A program made the position numbers and the translations under genes. Below are positions 51,712-60,480 of a stretch of 64,000 nt of DNA, piece by piece. Position 1 is the stretch's first letter; every line of letters starts with the position of its first letter. The stretch is taken from assembly GCF_014203695.1 (NCBI RefSeq), contig NZ_JACHJO010000002.1, forward strand, positions 1 to 64,000. The letters run 5' to 3'. Origin of the DNA: Nocardiopsis algeriensis (lineage in GTDB: Bacteria > Actinomycetota > Actinomycetes > Streptosporangiales > Streptosporangiaceae). The notes under the pieces were generated by a model. The model did no database searches. It was not told the origin of the DNA and worked only from the letters and a program-made list of their open reading frames with translations.

Positions 51712-52884
51712 ATGGCGGAGCACATCGAGACCGACACCGTGGTCGTGGGCCTGGGTGCGATGGGTGCGCAGGCGCTGTGGCAGCTGGCCCGCAGCGGTGT
51801 CGACGCGGTCGGGGTCGAGCAGTACTCCCCCGGCCACAGCAGAGGGTCCAGCCACGGCGAGTCCCGCATCATCCGCACCGCCTACCTGGAGGGCGCCGAG
51901 TACGTCCCCTTCGTACACGCTGCCTGGCGGGCCTGGGCCGACCTGGAGGAGGCGTCGGGCAGCTGCCTGGTGCTGCGCACCGGGGCCCTCGTGCTGGGCG
52001 CTCCCGGAAGCGCCGCCGTGGCGGGCACGCTGACCGCAGCCGGGCACCACGGGCTCGCCCACAGCCGCCTGTCCGGTCAGGAGCTGGCCGAACGCTTCCC
52101 CCAGCATGCGGTGCGCCCCGGGGAGGAGGGGGTGTTCGAGGAGGAGGGCGGCGTGGTCCTCCCCGAGGCCGCGATCACGACCGCGCTGCGGCTCGCAAGA
52201 GCAGCCGGCGCCGAGGTGCTCACCGGGACCCGGGTCACCCGGATCGAACCCGACCCGGACCGTCCGCGCGTCCTGGCCGGGGACACCGAGATCCGGGCCC
52301 GCCGGGTCGTGGTCACCGCTGGGGCCTGGCTGCCGCAACTGCTGCCGGACGCGATGGCACCCGTCCGCATGCGCGTCGAACGCCGGGTGCTGGGCTGGTT
52401 CCGCACCACGCAGGACCCGTCGCCGCACGCGGGCGGTCCGGTGTTCGCCCGCGACGAGCCCGACGGCACGACCTGGTACGGCTTCCCGAGTCTGGACGGG
52501 CGCACCGTGAAGATCGGGATCCACGCGGAGGCCCCCGGCAGCGGCGACCGCCCCGGGGCGCAGTGGGGCGAACCTGTGGACCCCGACGCCGGCCCCCGCA
52601 AGCCCGACGGGGCCGACGCACGCCGGCTGGCGGAACTGGCGGCAGGGCTGCGCGGGGTGGAGGAGCTGCCCGAGCGCATGGCGCCGTGCATGTACACCAT
52701 GACGCCCGACGAGCACTTCGTCATCGGCCTGCGGCGGGACCTCCCCGGCCTGGTCCTGGCCGGAGGGTTCTCCGGCCACGGGTACAAGTTCGCCTCCGCG
52801 GTGGGCGAGGCCCTGTCCGACCTGGCCCGGCACGGCCGGACCGATCTGCCGATCGGCATGTTCGACCCCCACCGCTGGGACTGA
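51712..52884 (+). CDS. Monomeric sarcosine oxidase / N-methyltryptophan oxidase-like flavoenzyme
   Basis: FAD oxidase of 390 residues that oxidises N-methyl amino acids, giving formaldehyde and H2O2. The Rossmann motif VVVGLGAMGAQALWQLARSG is at the N-terminus, followed by the sarcosine oxidase block HSRGSSHGESRIIRTAY. The conserved APCMYTMTPDEHFVIG holds the Cys that binds FAD covalently in the family. GFSGHGYKFASAVGEALSDL ends the domain. ATG at 51712 follows GGGAGG. The frame to 50323 upstream is a shadow, and an ATG at 51679 has no ribosome site. Confidence 0.92.
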   Translation: MAEHIETDTVVVGLGAMGAQALWQLARSGVDAVGVEQYSPGHSRGSSHGESRIIRTAYLEGAEYVPFVHAAWRAWADLEEASGSCLVLRTGALVLGAPGSAAVAGTLTAAGHHGLAHSRLSGQELAERFPQHAVRPGEEGVFEEEGGVVLPEAAITTALRLARAAGAEVLTGTRVTRIEPDPDRPRVLAGDTEIRARRVVVTAGAWLPQLLPDAMAPVRMRVERRVLGWFRTTQDPSPHAGGPVFARDEPDGTTWYGFPSLDGRTVKIGIHAEAPGSGDRPGAQWGEPVDPDAGPRKPDGADARRLAELAAGLRGVEELPERMAPCMYTMTPDEHFVIGLRRDLPGLVLAGGFSGHGYKFASAVGEALSDLARHGRTDLPIGMFDPHRWD

Positions 52885-53032
52885 TCCCCCGGCCGGCGCG
52901 TTCGGGCCCCGTCTCCGGGGCGGAGGGGCCTCCGAGCACCCTGCGGGCGCTTCCGCCCCGGGGCGGGGTCGTAGGATCGTCGCTCACGCGCGGCGCGAGC
53001 GCGGCCAGTTCCCTGCCCGGAAGGAAGCACCC

Positions 53033-53839
53033 ATGCCACGTACCACCCGGAGGACCGCCCTCGTCACAGGAGCGTCGTCGGGGATCGGCCACGCGGTCGC
53101 CGCCGAGCTTGTCGCGCGCGGATACCGCGTGCTCGGCACCAGCCGCCGGCCCGAGGCGCTGGCCGCCCCGGTGCCGGGCGTCGAATATCTGGCGCTGGAC
53201 CTGGCCGACCCGGCCTCGGTCGAGGCGTGCGCCGAGGCGGCCGGCGAGGTCGACGTACTGGTCAACAATGCGGGCGAGAGCCAGAGCGGACCTCTGGAGG
53301 AGCTGCCGCCGGAGGCCCTGGAACGCCTGTTCCGGATCAACGTGTTCGGCGCCGTGCGGCTCACCCAGCTGCTCCTGCCGGGGATGCGTGAGCGCCGATG
53401 GGGGCGTGTGGTGATGGTGGGGTCGATGCTGGCGAGCTTCCCGCTGGCCCACCGCTCCTCGTACGTGGCCTCCAAGGCGGCACTGCGGGGGTTCGCCGAC
53501 GCGCTGCGCCGCGAGGTGTCGCCGTACGGGATCGGCGTGGCCACGGTGGAGCCGGGGTCGATCAACACCGGCATCAGCGAGCGCCGCACCCAGTACCTGC
53601 GCGAGGGCTCGCCCTACACCGACGACTACCGGACCATGATCAAGCACCTCGACGCCAACGAGGCCAGGGGCGTGCCCGCACGGGCGGTGGCGCGCACGGT
53701 CGTGCGCGCGGTCGAGACCCGCAACCCCAGGCCGCTCTACGCGGTGGGCAGCAACGCGCCCGTGGTGTTCGCACTGCGCAGGCTCCTGCCCCGCGCGGTG
53801 ATCCTGCGGATGACGGCCCGCAGGCACGGCCTGGGCTGA
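53033..53839 (+). CDS. Short-chain dehydrogenase/reductase
   Basis: Classical SDR, 268 residues, NAD(P)-dependent oxidoreductase. Cofactor motif TGASSGIGHAVAAELVARG, structural NNAG in DVLVNNAGESQ, catalytic Ser in MVGSMLASF and YVASK in SSYVASKAALRGFADAL. An Arg-containing TSRRPEA after beta-2 suggests NADP. The substrate is unknown. A C-terminal LYAVGSNAPVVFALRRLLPR helix might associate with the membrane. ATG at 53033 follows GGAAGGAAG. Confidence 0.93.
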   Translation: MPRTTRRTALVTGASSGIGHAVAAELVARGYRVLGTSRRPEALAAPVPGVEYLALDLADPASVEACAEAAGEVDVLVNNAGESQSGPLEELPPEALERLFRINVFGAVRLTQLLLPGMRERRWGRVVMVGSMLASFPLAHRSSYVASKAALRGFADALRREVSPYGIGVATVEPGSINTGISERRTQYLREGSPYTDDYRTMIKHLDANEARGVPARAVARTVVRAVETRNPRPLYAVGSNAPVVFALRRLLPRAVILRMTARRHGLG

Positions 53840-53923
53840 TGCCCGCCCAGGCGGGTCGGCAGGGGCACGGACAGGAGCTGTCCTAGGTTGGGGGAGAGAT
53901 CCACCGATCACCGGAGGTGCCGT

Positions 53924-54298
53924 ATGAGCGTCGTCAAGTTCAACGTCCTGACCGTGCCCGAGGGCGCGGGTCCCACCCTGGAGGAGCGGTTCGCCAAGCG
54001 GGCCGGCCTGGTGGAGGGCCAGCCGGGCTTCGAGGACTTCCAGCTGCTGCGCCCGGTCGAGGGCAACGACAAGTACCTCGTGTACACCCGCTGGCGCTCC
54101 GAGGAGGACTTCCAGAACTGGGTGAACGGCCCGTCCTTCCGCAAGGGGCACGCGCAGGCCGCCGCCGACGCGGGCCGGAGCGGGGACGGACATGGGCACG
54201 GGCATGGGCACGGGCACGGTGAGGGGTCGGGTCCGGCCGCGACGGGCAGCGAGATCTGGACCTACGAGGTCGTCCAGCACGTCGGCGCCCGGCAGTAG
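53924..54298 (+). CDS. Antibiotic-biosynthesis-monooxygenase (ABM) domain protein with His/Gly insert
   Basis: A 124-residue dimeric ferredoxin-like fold protein of the ABM/IsdG-MhuD type: VVKFNVLTVPEGAGPTLEER, FAKRAGLVEGQPGFEDFQLL, RPVEGNDKYLVYTRWRSEED, FQNWVNGPSFRKGHAQA. The last strand is EIWTYEVVQHV. Members degrade heme or act as quinol monooxygenases. Between residues 85 and 103 an insert DGHGHGHGHGHGEG occurs, and in DNA it is a GGGCAC/GGGCAT simple repeat. The insert could bind metal or be a recent expansion. ATG at 53924 follows GGAGG. Confidence 0.85.
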   Translation: MSVVKFNVLTVPEGAGPTLEERFAKRAGLVEGQPGFEDFQLLRPVEGNDKYLVYTRWRSEEDFQNWVNGPSFRKGHAQAAADAGRSGDGHGHGHGHGHGEGSGPAATGSEIWTYEVVQHVGARQ

Positions 54299-54304
54299 GC
54301 CGCG

Positions 54305-54332
54305 GGCGGTGCCCGGGCCGCCGGGCACCGCC
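54305..54332. terminator. Hairpin between ABM gene and BCCT gene
   Basis: GGCGGTGCCCGG and CCGGGCACCGCC pair perfectly over 12 bases around GCCG. Confidence 0.75.
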
Positions 54333-54345
54333 GAGGGGCCCGGTC

Positions 54346-55995
54346 CTACTCCGGCGCGCCGTCGCCGACGTAGCCGCGTCCGCTCTTGTCCCCTCCGCGC
54401 CTGCGGACCTTGCGGGCCCGGCGGGCCTTGGCCGCCAGCGGCGCCCCTTGGTCGCGCACGGCGCCCGAGCCCTCGCTGAACTCGGCGTTGAGCGAGCGCA
54501 CCAGGCCGATCATCATGAGGAACCCGATGACGAAGAACGGCAGACCGAACACGATGATGGTCTGCTGCAAGGCCTCCAGGCCGCCGACACCGGTCGCGGT
54601 GAGCACGGTCGCGGCGACGACGCCCTGGACGATGCCCCAGAACACCCGCTGGCGGACGGGGCCCTCGTGGGACCCCGAGCACAGCATGTCGACCACCATG
54701 GAGGCGGAGTCCGCCGACGTCGTGAAGAAGATGATCACGATGAGGATGCTGAGCACCGACATGAAGGTCGTCAGCGGATAGTGGTCGAGGAAGGCGAACA
54801 GCGCGCCGGGGATGTCCCCCTGTCTGACGACCTCCTCCACCAGTCGGCCGTCCTGGTTCATCTCGATGTCGAAGGACGACAGCCCGAACACGCTGAACCA
54901 CACGACACTGAACGCGGTGGGCGCCGCAAGGACGCCGAGCACGAACTCCCGGATGGTGCGGCCGCGGGAGATGCGGGCGACGAAGATGCCCACGAACGGC
55001 GACCAGGTGATGGTCCAGGCCCAGTAGAAGACGGTCCAGGAGCCCTGCCAGCCCGTGTTGTTGAAGGTGTCGTTCCAGAACGACAGCGGGATGAGCCACT
55101 GCAGGTACACGCCCGTGCTCTCGATGATGCCCTTGGCGAGGAAGAGGGTGGAACCGGCCAGGAGCACGAAGAGCAGGAGTGCGACCGCCAGGGCGATGTT
55201 GATGTTGGAGAGCCATTTGATGCCCACGTCGAGGCCGGTCGCCACCGAGATCACGGCGATGGTCGTGACCGCCGCGATGAGGACCAGCTGCGTGACGCGG
55301 TTCTCCGGCAGCCCGAACAGGGTGTGGATGCCGCTGTTGATCTGCATGGTGCCCAGGCCGATGGTGACGGCGACACCGAAGAGGGTGCCCAGCACCGCGA
55401 AGATGTCGACGGCCTTGCCGAAGGGGCCGTGGATCCGTTCACCGATGAAGGGGTGGAAGATCGAGCTGAGCCGGAAGGGCAGGCCCTTGCGGAACACGAA
55501 GTAGGCGAAGGCGAGGCCGGGCAGGCAGAAGATCGTCCAGGTGTGGAGGCCGAAGTGGTAGAGCGTGAAGCCCATGGCCTGTTCGGCGGCCTGGACCGAC
55601 TCCGGTTCCACGTTCCGCTGGGGCGGGTTGGCGAAGTGGTTGATGGGTTCGGCCACGCCCCAGAACATCAGGATGCTGCCGATGCCGGCGGCGAACAGCA
55701 TGCCGAACCAGACGACGTTGCTGTAGTCGGGCCTGCTGTTGGGAGGGCCGAGCCGCACCTTGCCGAAGCGGCTGCTCGCGATCCAGATCAGGAAGATGAG
55801 GAACGTGGTGACACCGAGGATGTAGAACCACCCGAGGTTGGTGAGGATCCAGTTGGAGGTGGTGCCGAAGATCTGGTCGACCGTGTCGGTGAAGGCGATG
55901 GCAGAGACCACGAAGAGGATGGTCAGCCCCGCCGCCGCGAAGAAAATCACGGGGTCTGTCTTGAGCCCGAGTCCCTGCGCGAGTTTTCTGAGCAC
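54346..55995 (-). CDS. BCCT-family betaine/choline/carnitine transporter
   Basis: Osmolyte uptake system of 549 residues with 12 TM helices. Signature segments are WFGMLFAAGIGSILMFWGVA, EPINHFANPP, WTVFYWAWTITWSPFVGIFV, ARISRGRTIREFVLGVL and TTSADSASMVVDML. It is probably Na+-coupled import of glycine betaine or choline for osmoprotection. The tail is basic (KARRARKVRRRGGDKSG), often involved in osmosensing. GTG at 55995 follows GAGAGGGG. An ACTGT-N4-ACAGT repeat lies just upstream. Confidence 0.95.
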   Translation of the reverse strand: MLRKLAQGLGLKTDPVIFFAAAGLTILFVVSAIAFTDTVDQIFGTTSNWILTNLGWFYILGVTTFLIFLIWIASSRFGKVRLGPPNSRPDYSNVVWFGMLFAAGIGSILMFWGVAEPINHFANPPQRNVEPESVQAAEQAMGFTLYHFGLHTWTIFCLPGLAFAYFVFRKGLPFRLSSIFHPFIGERIHGPFGKAVDIFAVLGTLFGVAVTIGLGTMQINSGIHTLFGLPENRVTQLVLIAAVTTIAVISVATGLDVGIKWLSNINIALAVALLLFVLLAGSTLFLAKGIIESTGVYLQWLIPLSFWNDTFNNTGWQGSWTVFYWAWTITWSPFVGIFVARISRGRTIREFVLGVLAAPTAFSVVWFSVFGLSSFDIEMNQDGRLVEEVVRQGDIPGALFAFLDHYPLTTFMSVLSILIVIIFFTTSADSASMVVDMLCSGSHEGPVRQRVFWGIVQGVVAATVLTATGVGGLEALQQTIIVFGLPFFVIGFLMMIGLVRSLNAEFSEGSGAVRDQGAPLAAKARRARKVRRRGGDKSGRGYVGDGAPE

Positions 55996-56013
55996 GTGGG
56001 CCCCTCTCCGGAT

Positions 56014-56027
56014 ACTGTCTGAACAGT
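56014..56027. promoter_or_regulatory. ACTGT-N4-ACAGT inverted repeat upstream of the BCCT gene
   Basis: A 5-bp dyad with a 4-base centre (CTGA), 19-32 bases before the start. It could be an operator; the regulator is unknown. Confidence 0.35.
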
Positions 56028-56148
56028 TGAGAGTCTGCCCCGAGCGCGCACACAAAACGTGATGTCACACGCACTCTCCGGGAAAAACCGCTCCGGCCAC
56101 CGGAGAGGCCCCGTTTCTCGTGTGTCGGCGGTGTCCGCCTCCACCGCC

Positions 56149-57030
56149 TCAGTCGTCGAGCTCGCGCAGGAGGTCGCGCACCTTTTCCGGCTGTTCGTAC
56201 AGGGAGAGGTGGCCGGCGCCCTCGATCGTGCGCACACCGGTGTCCAGGAACCGGCGGGCGGGTCCGTGCAGGCGGGCGGGCGAGAAGAACGGGTCGTGCG
56301 AACCGGTCGCCACCACCACGGGGGTGCCCGCCCAGGGCCGGAGGTTCTCGGCCTGGAGGGGACTGGGCACGGACCCCGTTCTGCAGTGGCGGGAGACGAG
56401 GGTGAGCCACTCGGCCTCGGAGCGGTGCTCACCGCAGAGCGCGCCGGGACCGCTGAGGAACTCGACCAGGCGCTCGCTGGCCTGCTCGGTGGGGTGGAGC
56501 ATCCACGGCAGCGTGACACGCATCGACTCGGGGCTGACCCCCGCGGCCGTCAGCCCGGCGGGGTTGAGCAGCAGCAGGCCGGCGACCAGTGGTGACGGGG
56601 CCGAGGCCAGCGCGACGGCGGCGCCCCGGGAGTGGCCGAGCACGATGACGGGCCGGTCGGTGATCTGCGGCAGCAGCTCGCCCAGCCACTCGCCGTAGGC
56701 CTCGATCCGGGCGCCGCCGACCCGGCGGCTGCAGCTGAGGCCCGGTTGGCCCGGCAGGTCGACCAGGAACACCGGGCGGTCGCAGGAGAGTGCGCGGGCC
56801 GCGGGCACCGTGGCGGCCGCGTTGAAGTTGGTGCCCGAGAGCACCAGGACCGGGGTTCGGGGACCGCCCGCGGCGCGGAAGGCCTGCGTGCTTCCCAGGC
56901 CGGTCTCGACAGGCGGGAGGGGCCCGAGCTCGGGCCACTGGCTCAGTGCTTTGTGGCACCAGGCGTGCACCGAGCGCTCGGAGTTCTCCGAGCGGTAGAC
57001 ACGCGCGGCACGAAGGGGGACAACGGTCAT
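56149..57030 (-). CDS. Alpha/beta-fold hydrolase
   Basis: A 293-residue esterase-like protein. Nucleophile elbow is VLGHSRGAAVAL, acid in VATGSHDPFFSP and histidine in EGAGHLSLYEQP, with oxyanion region LVLSGTNFNAAATVP replacing the common HG. An N-terminal stretch (SENSERSVHAWCHKALSQWP) is polar; the cap domain is short. Substrate unknown. ATG at 57030 is near the window of a poor ribosome site. It is followed by the BCCT gene on the same strand but 150 bases apart. Confidence 0.88.
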   Translation of the reverse strand: MTVVPLRAARVYRSENSERSVHAWCHKALSQWPELGPLPPVETGLGSTQAFRAAGGPRTPVLVLSGTNFNAAATVPAARALSCDRPVFLVDLPGQPGLSCSRRVGGARIEAYGEWLGELLPQITDRPVIVLGHSRGAAVALASAPSPLVAGLLLLNPAGLTAAGVSPESMRVTLPWMLHPTEQASERLVEFLSGPGALCGEHRSEAEWLTLVSRHCRTGSVPSPLQAENLRPWAGTPVVVATGSHDPFFSPARLHGPARRFLDTGVRTIEGAGHLSLYEQPEKVRDLLRELDD

Positions 57031-57365
57031 GGCTCTGGGTTTCGCTTAGGGAGAGAACGACGCCTGTCGGCCCTGCTGACCGGCACGCCAAAAGAGGACT
57101 GTACGCCTCCCTCCGGCGCCTCGCCACTCAGGGGCCCGGGGCAGGTCGGAAAAAGTCTGCACATCCCCGGAAAGCATCCCCTGCCAGGCGTTTTGCCCGG
57201 CTATAAAGCTTTACCTCCCTTTTCCGTTGTGCGGAACAGAGCCGCCGAGCCGGTGCGGGACACCCTCGTCGGTGACGAAGGGAACACCGGAGAACCGGGA
57301 CGCCCCGCAGGCGCGTTGACACCACGGGAGCAGGCGAACGCCGCCCTCGGAGGAGGAACACGCCC
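57031..57365. promoter_or_regulatory. Divergent intergenic region
   Basis: No supportable gene. An AT-rich word GGCTATAAAGCTTTACC at about 57210 contains TATAAA, a possible -10 for the plus-strand gene at 57366. Confidence 0.35.
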
Positions 57366-58346
57366 ATGGAGCACCCGCAGCAGCGCCACCCCGCCGTGAC
57401 GGTGTCGGTGGCGCTCGTCGCCGCAGGGTTCGCGGGGTTCGCCCTGATGCGGGCGCTCGGCCTGGAACGCGGCCCCGTCCTGGTACCGCTGACGGCCCAC
57501 ACCCCTGTGGCGCTGGGCGCCGCGGCCTTGGCGGCCGCGACGGCGGGGGTCCTCAGGCGCTGGGTCTCCCTCGCTGCCCTGGCCGCGGTGGTGGCCGTCC
57601 TGGCCGCGGTGGTGCTGCCCCGCGCGATCCCGTACGGAATCACCGCGGCGGGCGGGCCTGTACTGCGGGTCATGGCCTTCAACGCCCTCGGGGGCGGGGC
57701 CGACGTGCGGGAGACCGTGGACCTGGTGCGCGAGCAGGAGGTGGACGTCCTGGCGCTGCAGGAGGTCACACCCGGGCTGCTGGCGGACCTCGCCGCCGCC
57801 GGGCTGGAGGACCTCCTGCCGCACGAGATCGACCGCTCCGCCGTGTCGGGGGTGGAGGGCAGCAGCGTGCACTCGTCCCTGCCGCTGACCGACCTGGGGG
57901 ACGCGGCCGAGGGGCCCGATGCCTTCGCCATGCCGGTGGCCGGGGTGGCGGTGGACGGCCCCGGGCCCGCCGTCGAGGTCGTCTCGGTGCACGTGCCCCC
58001 GCCGCTGGGCACCTCCCTCACCGCCGCGTGGGAGAGGGAGCTGCGTGCCCTGGCCGTACCCGCGGAGCAGGACACCGTCCGGATCCTGGCAGGGGACTTC
58101 AATGCCACCGTGGACCACGCCGCGCTGCGCGCGGTCCTGGACTCGGGGTACGTGGACGCCGCCTCCGTCCTGGGCCGCGGGCTGCGGGCCACCTGGCCGA
58201 CGGACCGGCCTCTGCCGGGTGTGGCCATCGACCACGTGCTGGTGACCCCGGGGACGGGTGTCGACCGGCTGGAGGTCGTGGAGGTGACCGGCAGCGACCA
58301 CCGCGCGGTGGTCGTCGACGTGAGCCTTCCCGGAGCCCCCCGGTGA
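57366..58346 (+). CDS. Endonuclease/exonuclease/phosphatase-fold protein, membrane-anchored
   Basis: A 326-residue protein. Three TM helices in the first 100 residues (VSVALVAAGFAGFALMRAL, ALGAAALAAATAGVLRRW, LAALAAVVAVLAAVVLP), then an EEP domain facing outside: RVMAFNALGGG, VDVLALQEVTPG, VVSVHVPPPL, RILAGDFNATVDHAALRAVL, GVAIDHVLVTPG and VTGSDHRAVVVDV. The N-E-H-DxN-D-H catalytic set is all present. It could act on DNA, phospholipids or nucleotides outside the cell. ATG at 57366 follows GGAGGAGG. Confidence 0.92.
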   Translation: MEHPQQRHPAVTVSVALVAAGFAGFALMRALGLERGPVLVPLTAHTPVALGAAALAAATAGVLRRWVSLAALAAVVAVLAAVVLPRAIPYGITAAGGPVLRVMAFNALGGGADVRETVDLVREQEVDVLALQEVTPGLLADLAAAGLEDLLPHEIDRSAVSGVEGSSVHSSLPLTDLGDAAEGPDAFAMPVAGVAVDGPGPAVEVVSVHVPPPLGTSLTAAWERELRALAVPAEQDTVRILAGDFNATVDHAALRAVLDSGYVDAASVLGRGLRATWPTDRPLPGVAIDHVLVTPGTGVDRLEVVEVTGSDHRAVVVDVSLPGAPR

Positions 58347-58370
58347 GCCGTCTCCGCTCCCGAGTGCGGT

Positions 58371-58387
58371 CGCGGGCAGTGCCCGCG
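58371..58387. terminator. Short hairpin between EEP gene and alkylsulfatase-like gene
   Basis: CGCGGGC and GCCCGCG pair over 7 bases around AGT, 5 bases from the minus-strand stop. Confidence 0.55.
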
Positions 58388-58391
58388 GGGC

Positions 58392-60161
58392 TCAGGGGGT
58401 GACGATGGCGAAACTTCCGTCCGAGGGGTCCAGCAGGCCCAGCAACCGCTCCAGGAGCGAGGCGTCGCCCTCGGTGGTGATCGGGCGCTCCTCCCCGCGG
58501 ACCAGGCCGATGAGGTCGGCCTTCGTGAGGTGGACCGACAGGTCGGCCCGGCCGGCACGGGGGGCCTGCCGGACGATGAGGGCGCCGTTGGACATGGTGG
58601 TGCGGTAGAGGCTGGAGGGGAAGCGCCAGTCGATCGCGAAGCTCTCCCCCCAGGCGCGGGGACCGTCGATCCTGATCGCGAGGGCGTCGAACAGCTGCTC
58701 CTCCGTGAGCCCCGTCGCCATCTCGCCGGCGATGTCGTAGTGCACCTTCGGGAAGCCGTGGCGGAGCTCGTGGGCACCCTGGAGGTAGAAGTTGCGCCAG
58801 GTCCCGCACTCGGCGCCGTAGGCCAAGCTCTCGTAGACCCCCGCCAGCGCCTCCCTGGCCCCGCTGTGGTCGGGGTCGGCGAAGACGGCGTGGTCGAGCA
58901 GGGTCGCGGCGAAGCGCAGGTCACCGGCGTCCCGGTAGCCCTCCGCCTTGCGCACGGTCTCGTCCACGCCGCCCATGCAGTCGACGTAGCGCCGGGCCGC
59001 CTCCACCGGGGGGTGCTCCCACAGGTGGGCGGGGTTGCCGTCGAACCAGCCCATGTACCTCTGGTAGATCGCCTTGGCATTGTGGCTGACCGAGCCGTAG
59101 TAGCCCCGGGTGTGCTCCTGCCTCACAAGTCCGGGCGGCATCCGGAGCTCCTCGGCGATCTCCGAGCCCACCAGGCCCTTGTTCATGAGGCGCAGGGTCT
59201 GGTCGTGCAGGTAGGCGTACATGTCGCGCTGCTGGGAGAGGAAGCGGATGATCTCCTCGGTTCCCCAGGTCGGCCAGTGGTGGGAGGCGAACTGCACGTC
59301 GGACTTCCCGGCGAACAGCTCGATCGACTCGTCCAGGTAGCGCGCCCAGAGCCGCGCGTCGCGCACCAGCGCGCCGCTCAGGTCGAGCACGTTGTGCAAG
59401 CTGTGGACGGCGTTCTCGGCCATGCACAGGGCCCGGTGCTCGGGAAGGTAGAAGTTGGCCTCCGCCGGCGCCTCGCTGCCCGGGGTCATCTGGAAGACGA
59501 GCCGCACCCCGTCGACGACCTCCTCCTGGCCGGTCCGGGAGATACTGCGGTTGGGCGCCACCAGGGAGATCCTGCCGCTCGAACTGCTCTGTCCCAGGCC
59601 GAGGCCGATCTGTCCCGCGGGCCCCCTCTCCAGGAGGGCCCCGGTGTAGAAGTAACCGCGCCGGACCAGTGCGGGGCCCGCGTAGACGTTCTCGGAGACG
59701 GCGTTCGTCAGGAACCCCCTGGGGGCCAGGATCGGCACGCTGCCGTCGATGGCCCCGCGGACACCGGCGAAGTGGTCGATGTGCGAACTCGTGTAGACGG
59801 CACCGGTGACCGGGCGGTCGCCGCGGTGGCGCCGGTACAGTTCCAGGCCCGCCCGCGCGCACTCCGCGGAGATCAGCGGGTCGACCGCGATGACGCCCTT
59901 CCTGCCCTCGACGAGGGTCATGTTGGACAGGTCCAGGCCCCGGACCTGGTAGATCCCCTCGGTGACCTCGTAGAGCCCCTGCCGGGCGCACCTCCGGGAG
60001 TGCTCCCACAGCCCGGGATGGGCGGTGGGCGGACACTCCTCGTCGAGGAAGGCGTAGGCGTCGGCGTCCCACACGACCTCGCCCTCGGCGTTCCTGATCT
60101 GCGGCGGGTCGAGTCGGGCGATCAGGCCCCGGTCGGCCTGGGCGTCGGGGTCGTATCCCAT
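58392..60161 (-). CDS. Alkylsulfatase-like MBL-fold protein with altered metal ligand
   Basis: Protein of 589 residues like SdsA1/BDS1 alkylsulfatases. It has an N-terminal metallo-beta-lactamase domain, a helical dimerisation segment and a C-terminal SCP2-like domain (about 460-589). The metal site reads YTSSHIDHFAG: compared with the usual T-H-S-H-x-D-H, the first His is Ser125. AENAVHSLHNVLDL and FASHHWPTWGTEEII are as expected. One metal site should thus be weaker. It may hydrolyse alkyl sulfates or have another role. GGAGGAACG precedes ATG at 60161. Confidence 0.9.
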   Translation of the reverse strand: MGYDPDAQADRGLIARLDPPQIRNAEGEVVWDADAYAFLDEECPPTAHPGLWEHSRRCARQGLYEVTEGIYQVRGLDLSNMTLVEGRKGVIAVDPLISAECARAGLELYRRHRGDRPVTGAVYTSSHIDHFAGVRGAIDGSVPILAPRGFLTNAVSENVYAGPALVRRGYFYTGALLERGPAGQIGLGLGQSSSSGRISLVAPNRSISRTGQEEVVDGVRLVFQMTPGSEAPAEANFYLPEHRALCMAENAVHSLHNVLDLSGALVRDARLWARYLDESIELFAGKSDVQFASHHWPTWGTEEIIRFLSQQRDMYAYLHDQTLRLMNKGLVGSEIAEELRMPPGLVRQEHTRGYYGSVSHNAKAIYQRYMGWFDGNPAHLWEHPPVEAARRYVDCMGGVDETVRKAEGYRDAGDLRFAATLLDHAVFADPDHSGAREALAGVYESLAYGAECGTWRNFYLQGAHELRHGFPKVHYDIAGEMATGLTEEQLFDALAIRIDGPRAWGESFAIDWRFPSSLYRTTMSNGALIVRQAPRAGRADLSVHLTKADLIGLVRGEERPITTEGDASLLERLLGLLDPSDGSFAIVTP

Positions 60162-60480
60162 CGTTCCTCCTCCGAGGGGGCATGGACACGGGGGCGGGCC
60201 GTCCGCGCGGTCCGCGCGGACTCCGGAGGGCGCCCGGGTCCGGGCACCGAACAGCAAGGGCCTTCCCCGAGCCGTGTCCGCCTAGGCCCCGGCCCCGGTA
60301 AAGAAGGCCTCTCCCGATGGAGCCCGCCCAGGGCACGGGCAGGAATTCCGGTGCCCGGACCGCTGCCGGGCAGGGGCCGGCGGGACCGGCCCGGCGGGCC
60401 GGTGCGCGGCCGTGTCGGGCGGCCTCCCGGCCGCCGGGTACGGTGGACGCCACCGTCCCTGCCCGTCGGAGAGCCCTCAC
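60162..60480. other. Divergent intergenic region without a supportable gene
   Basis: About 320 bases between the alkylsulfatase-like gene and the transporter. Shadow frames only; no recognisable operator. Confidence 0.45.

Noticed and set aside
54186..54226. GGGCAC/GGGCAT tract as a regulatory microsatellite
   Set aside because: It lies inside the ABM gene in frame, so it is treated as a coding insert.
53033..56022. Long frames antisense to the SDR, ABM and BCCT genes
   Set aside because: They lack ribosome sites and domains, and the opposite-strand genes are certain.
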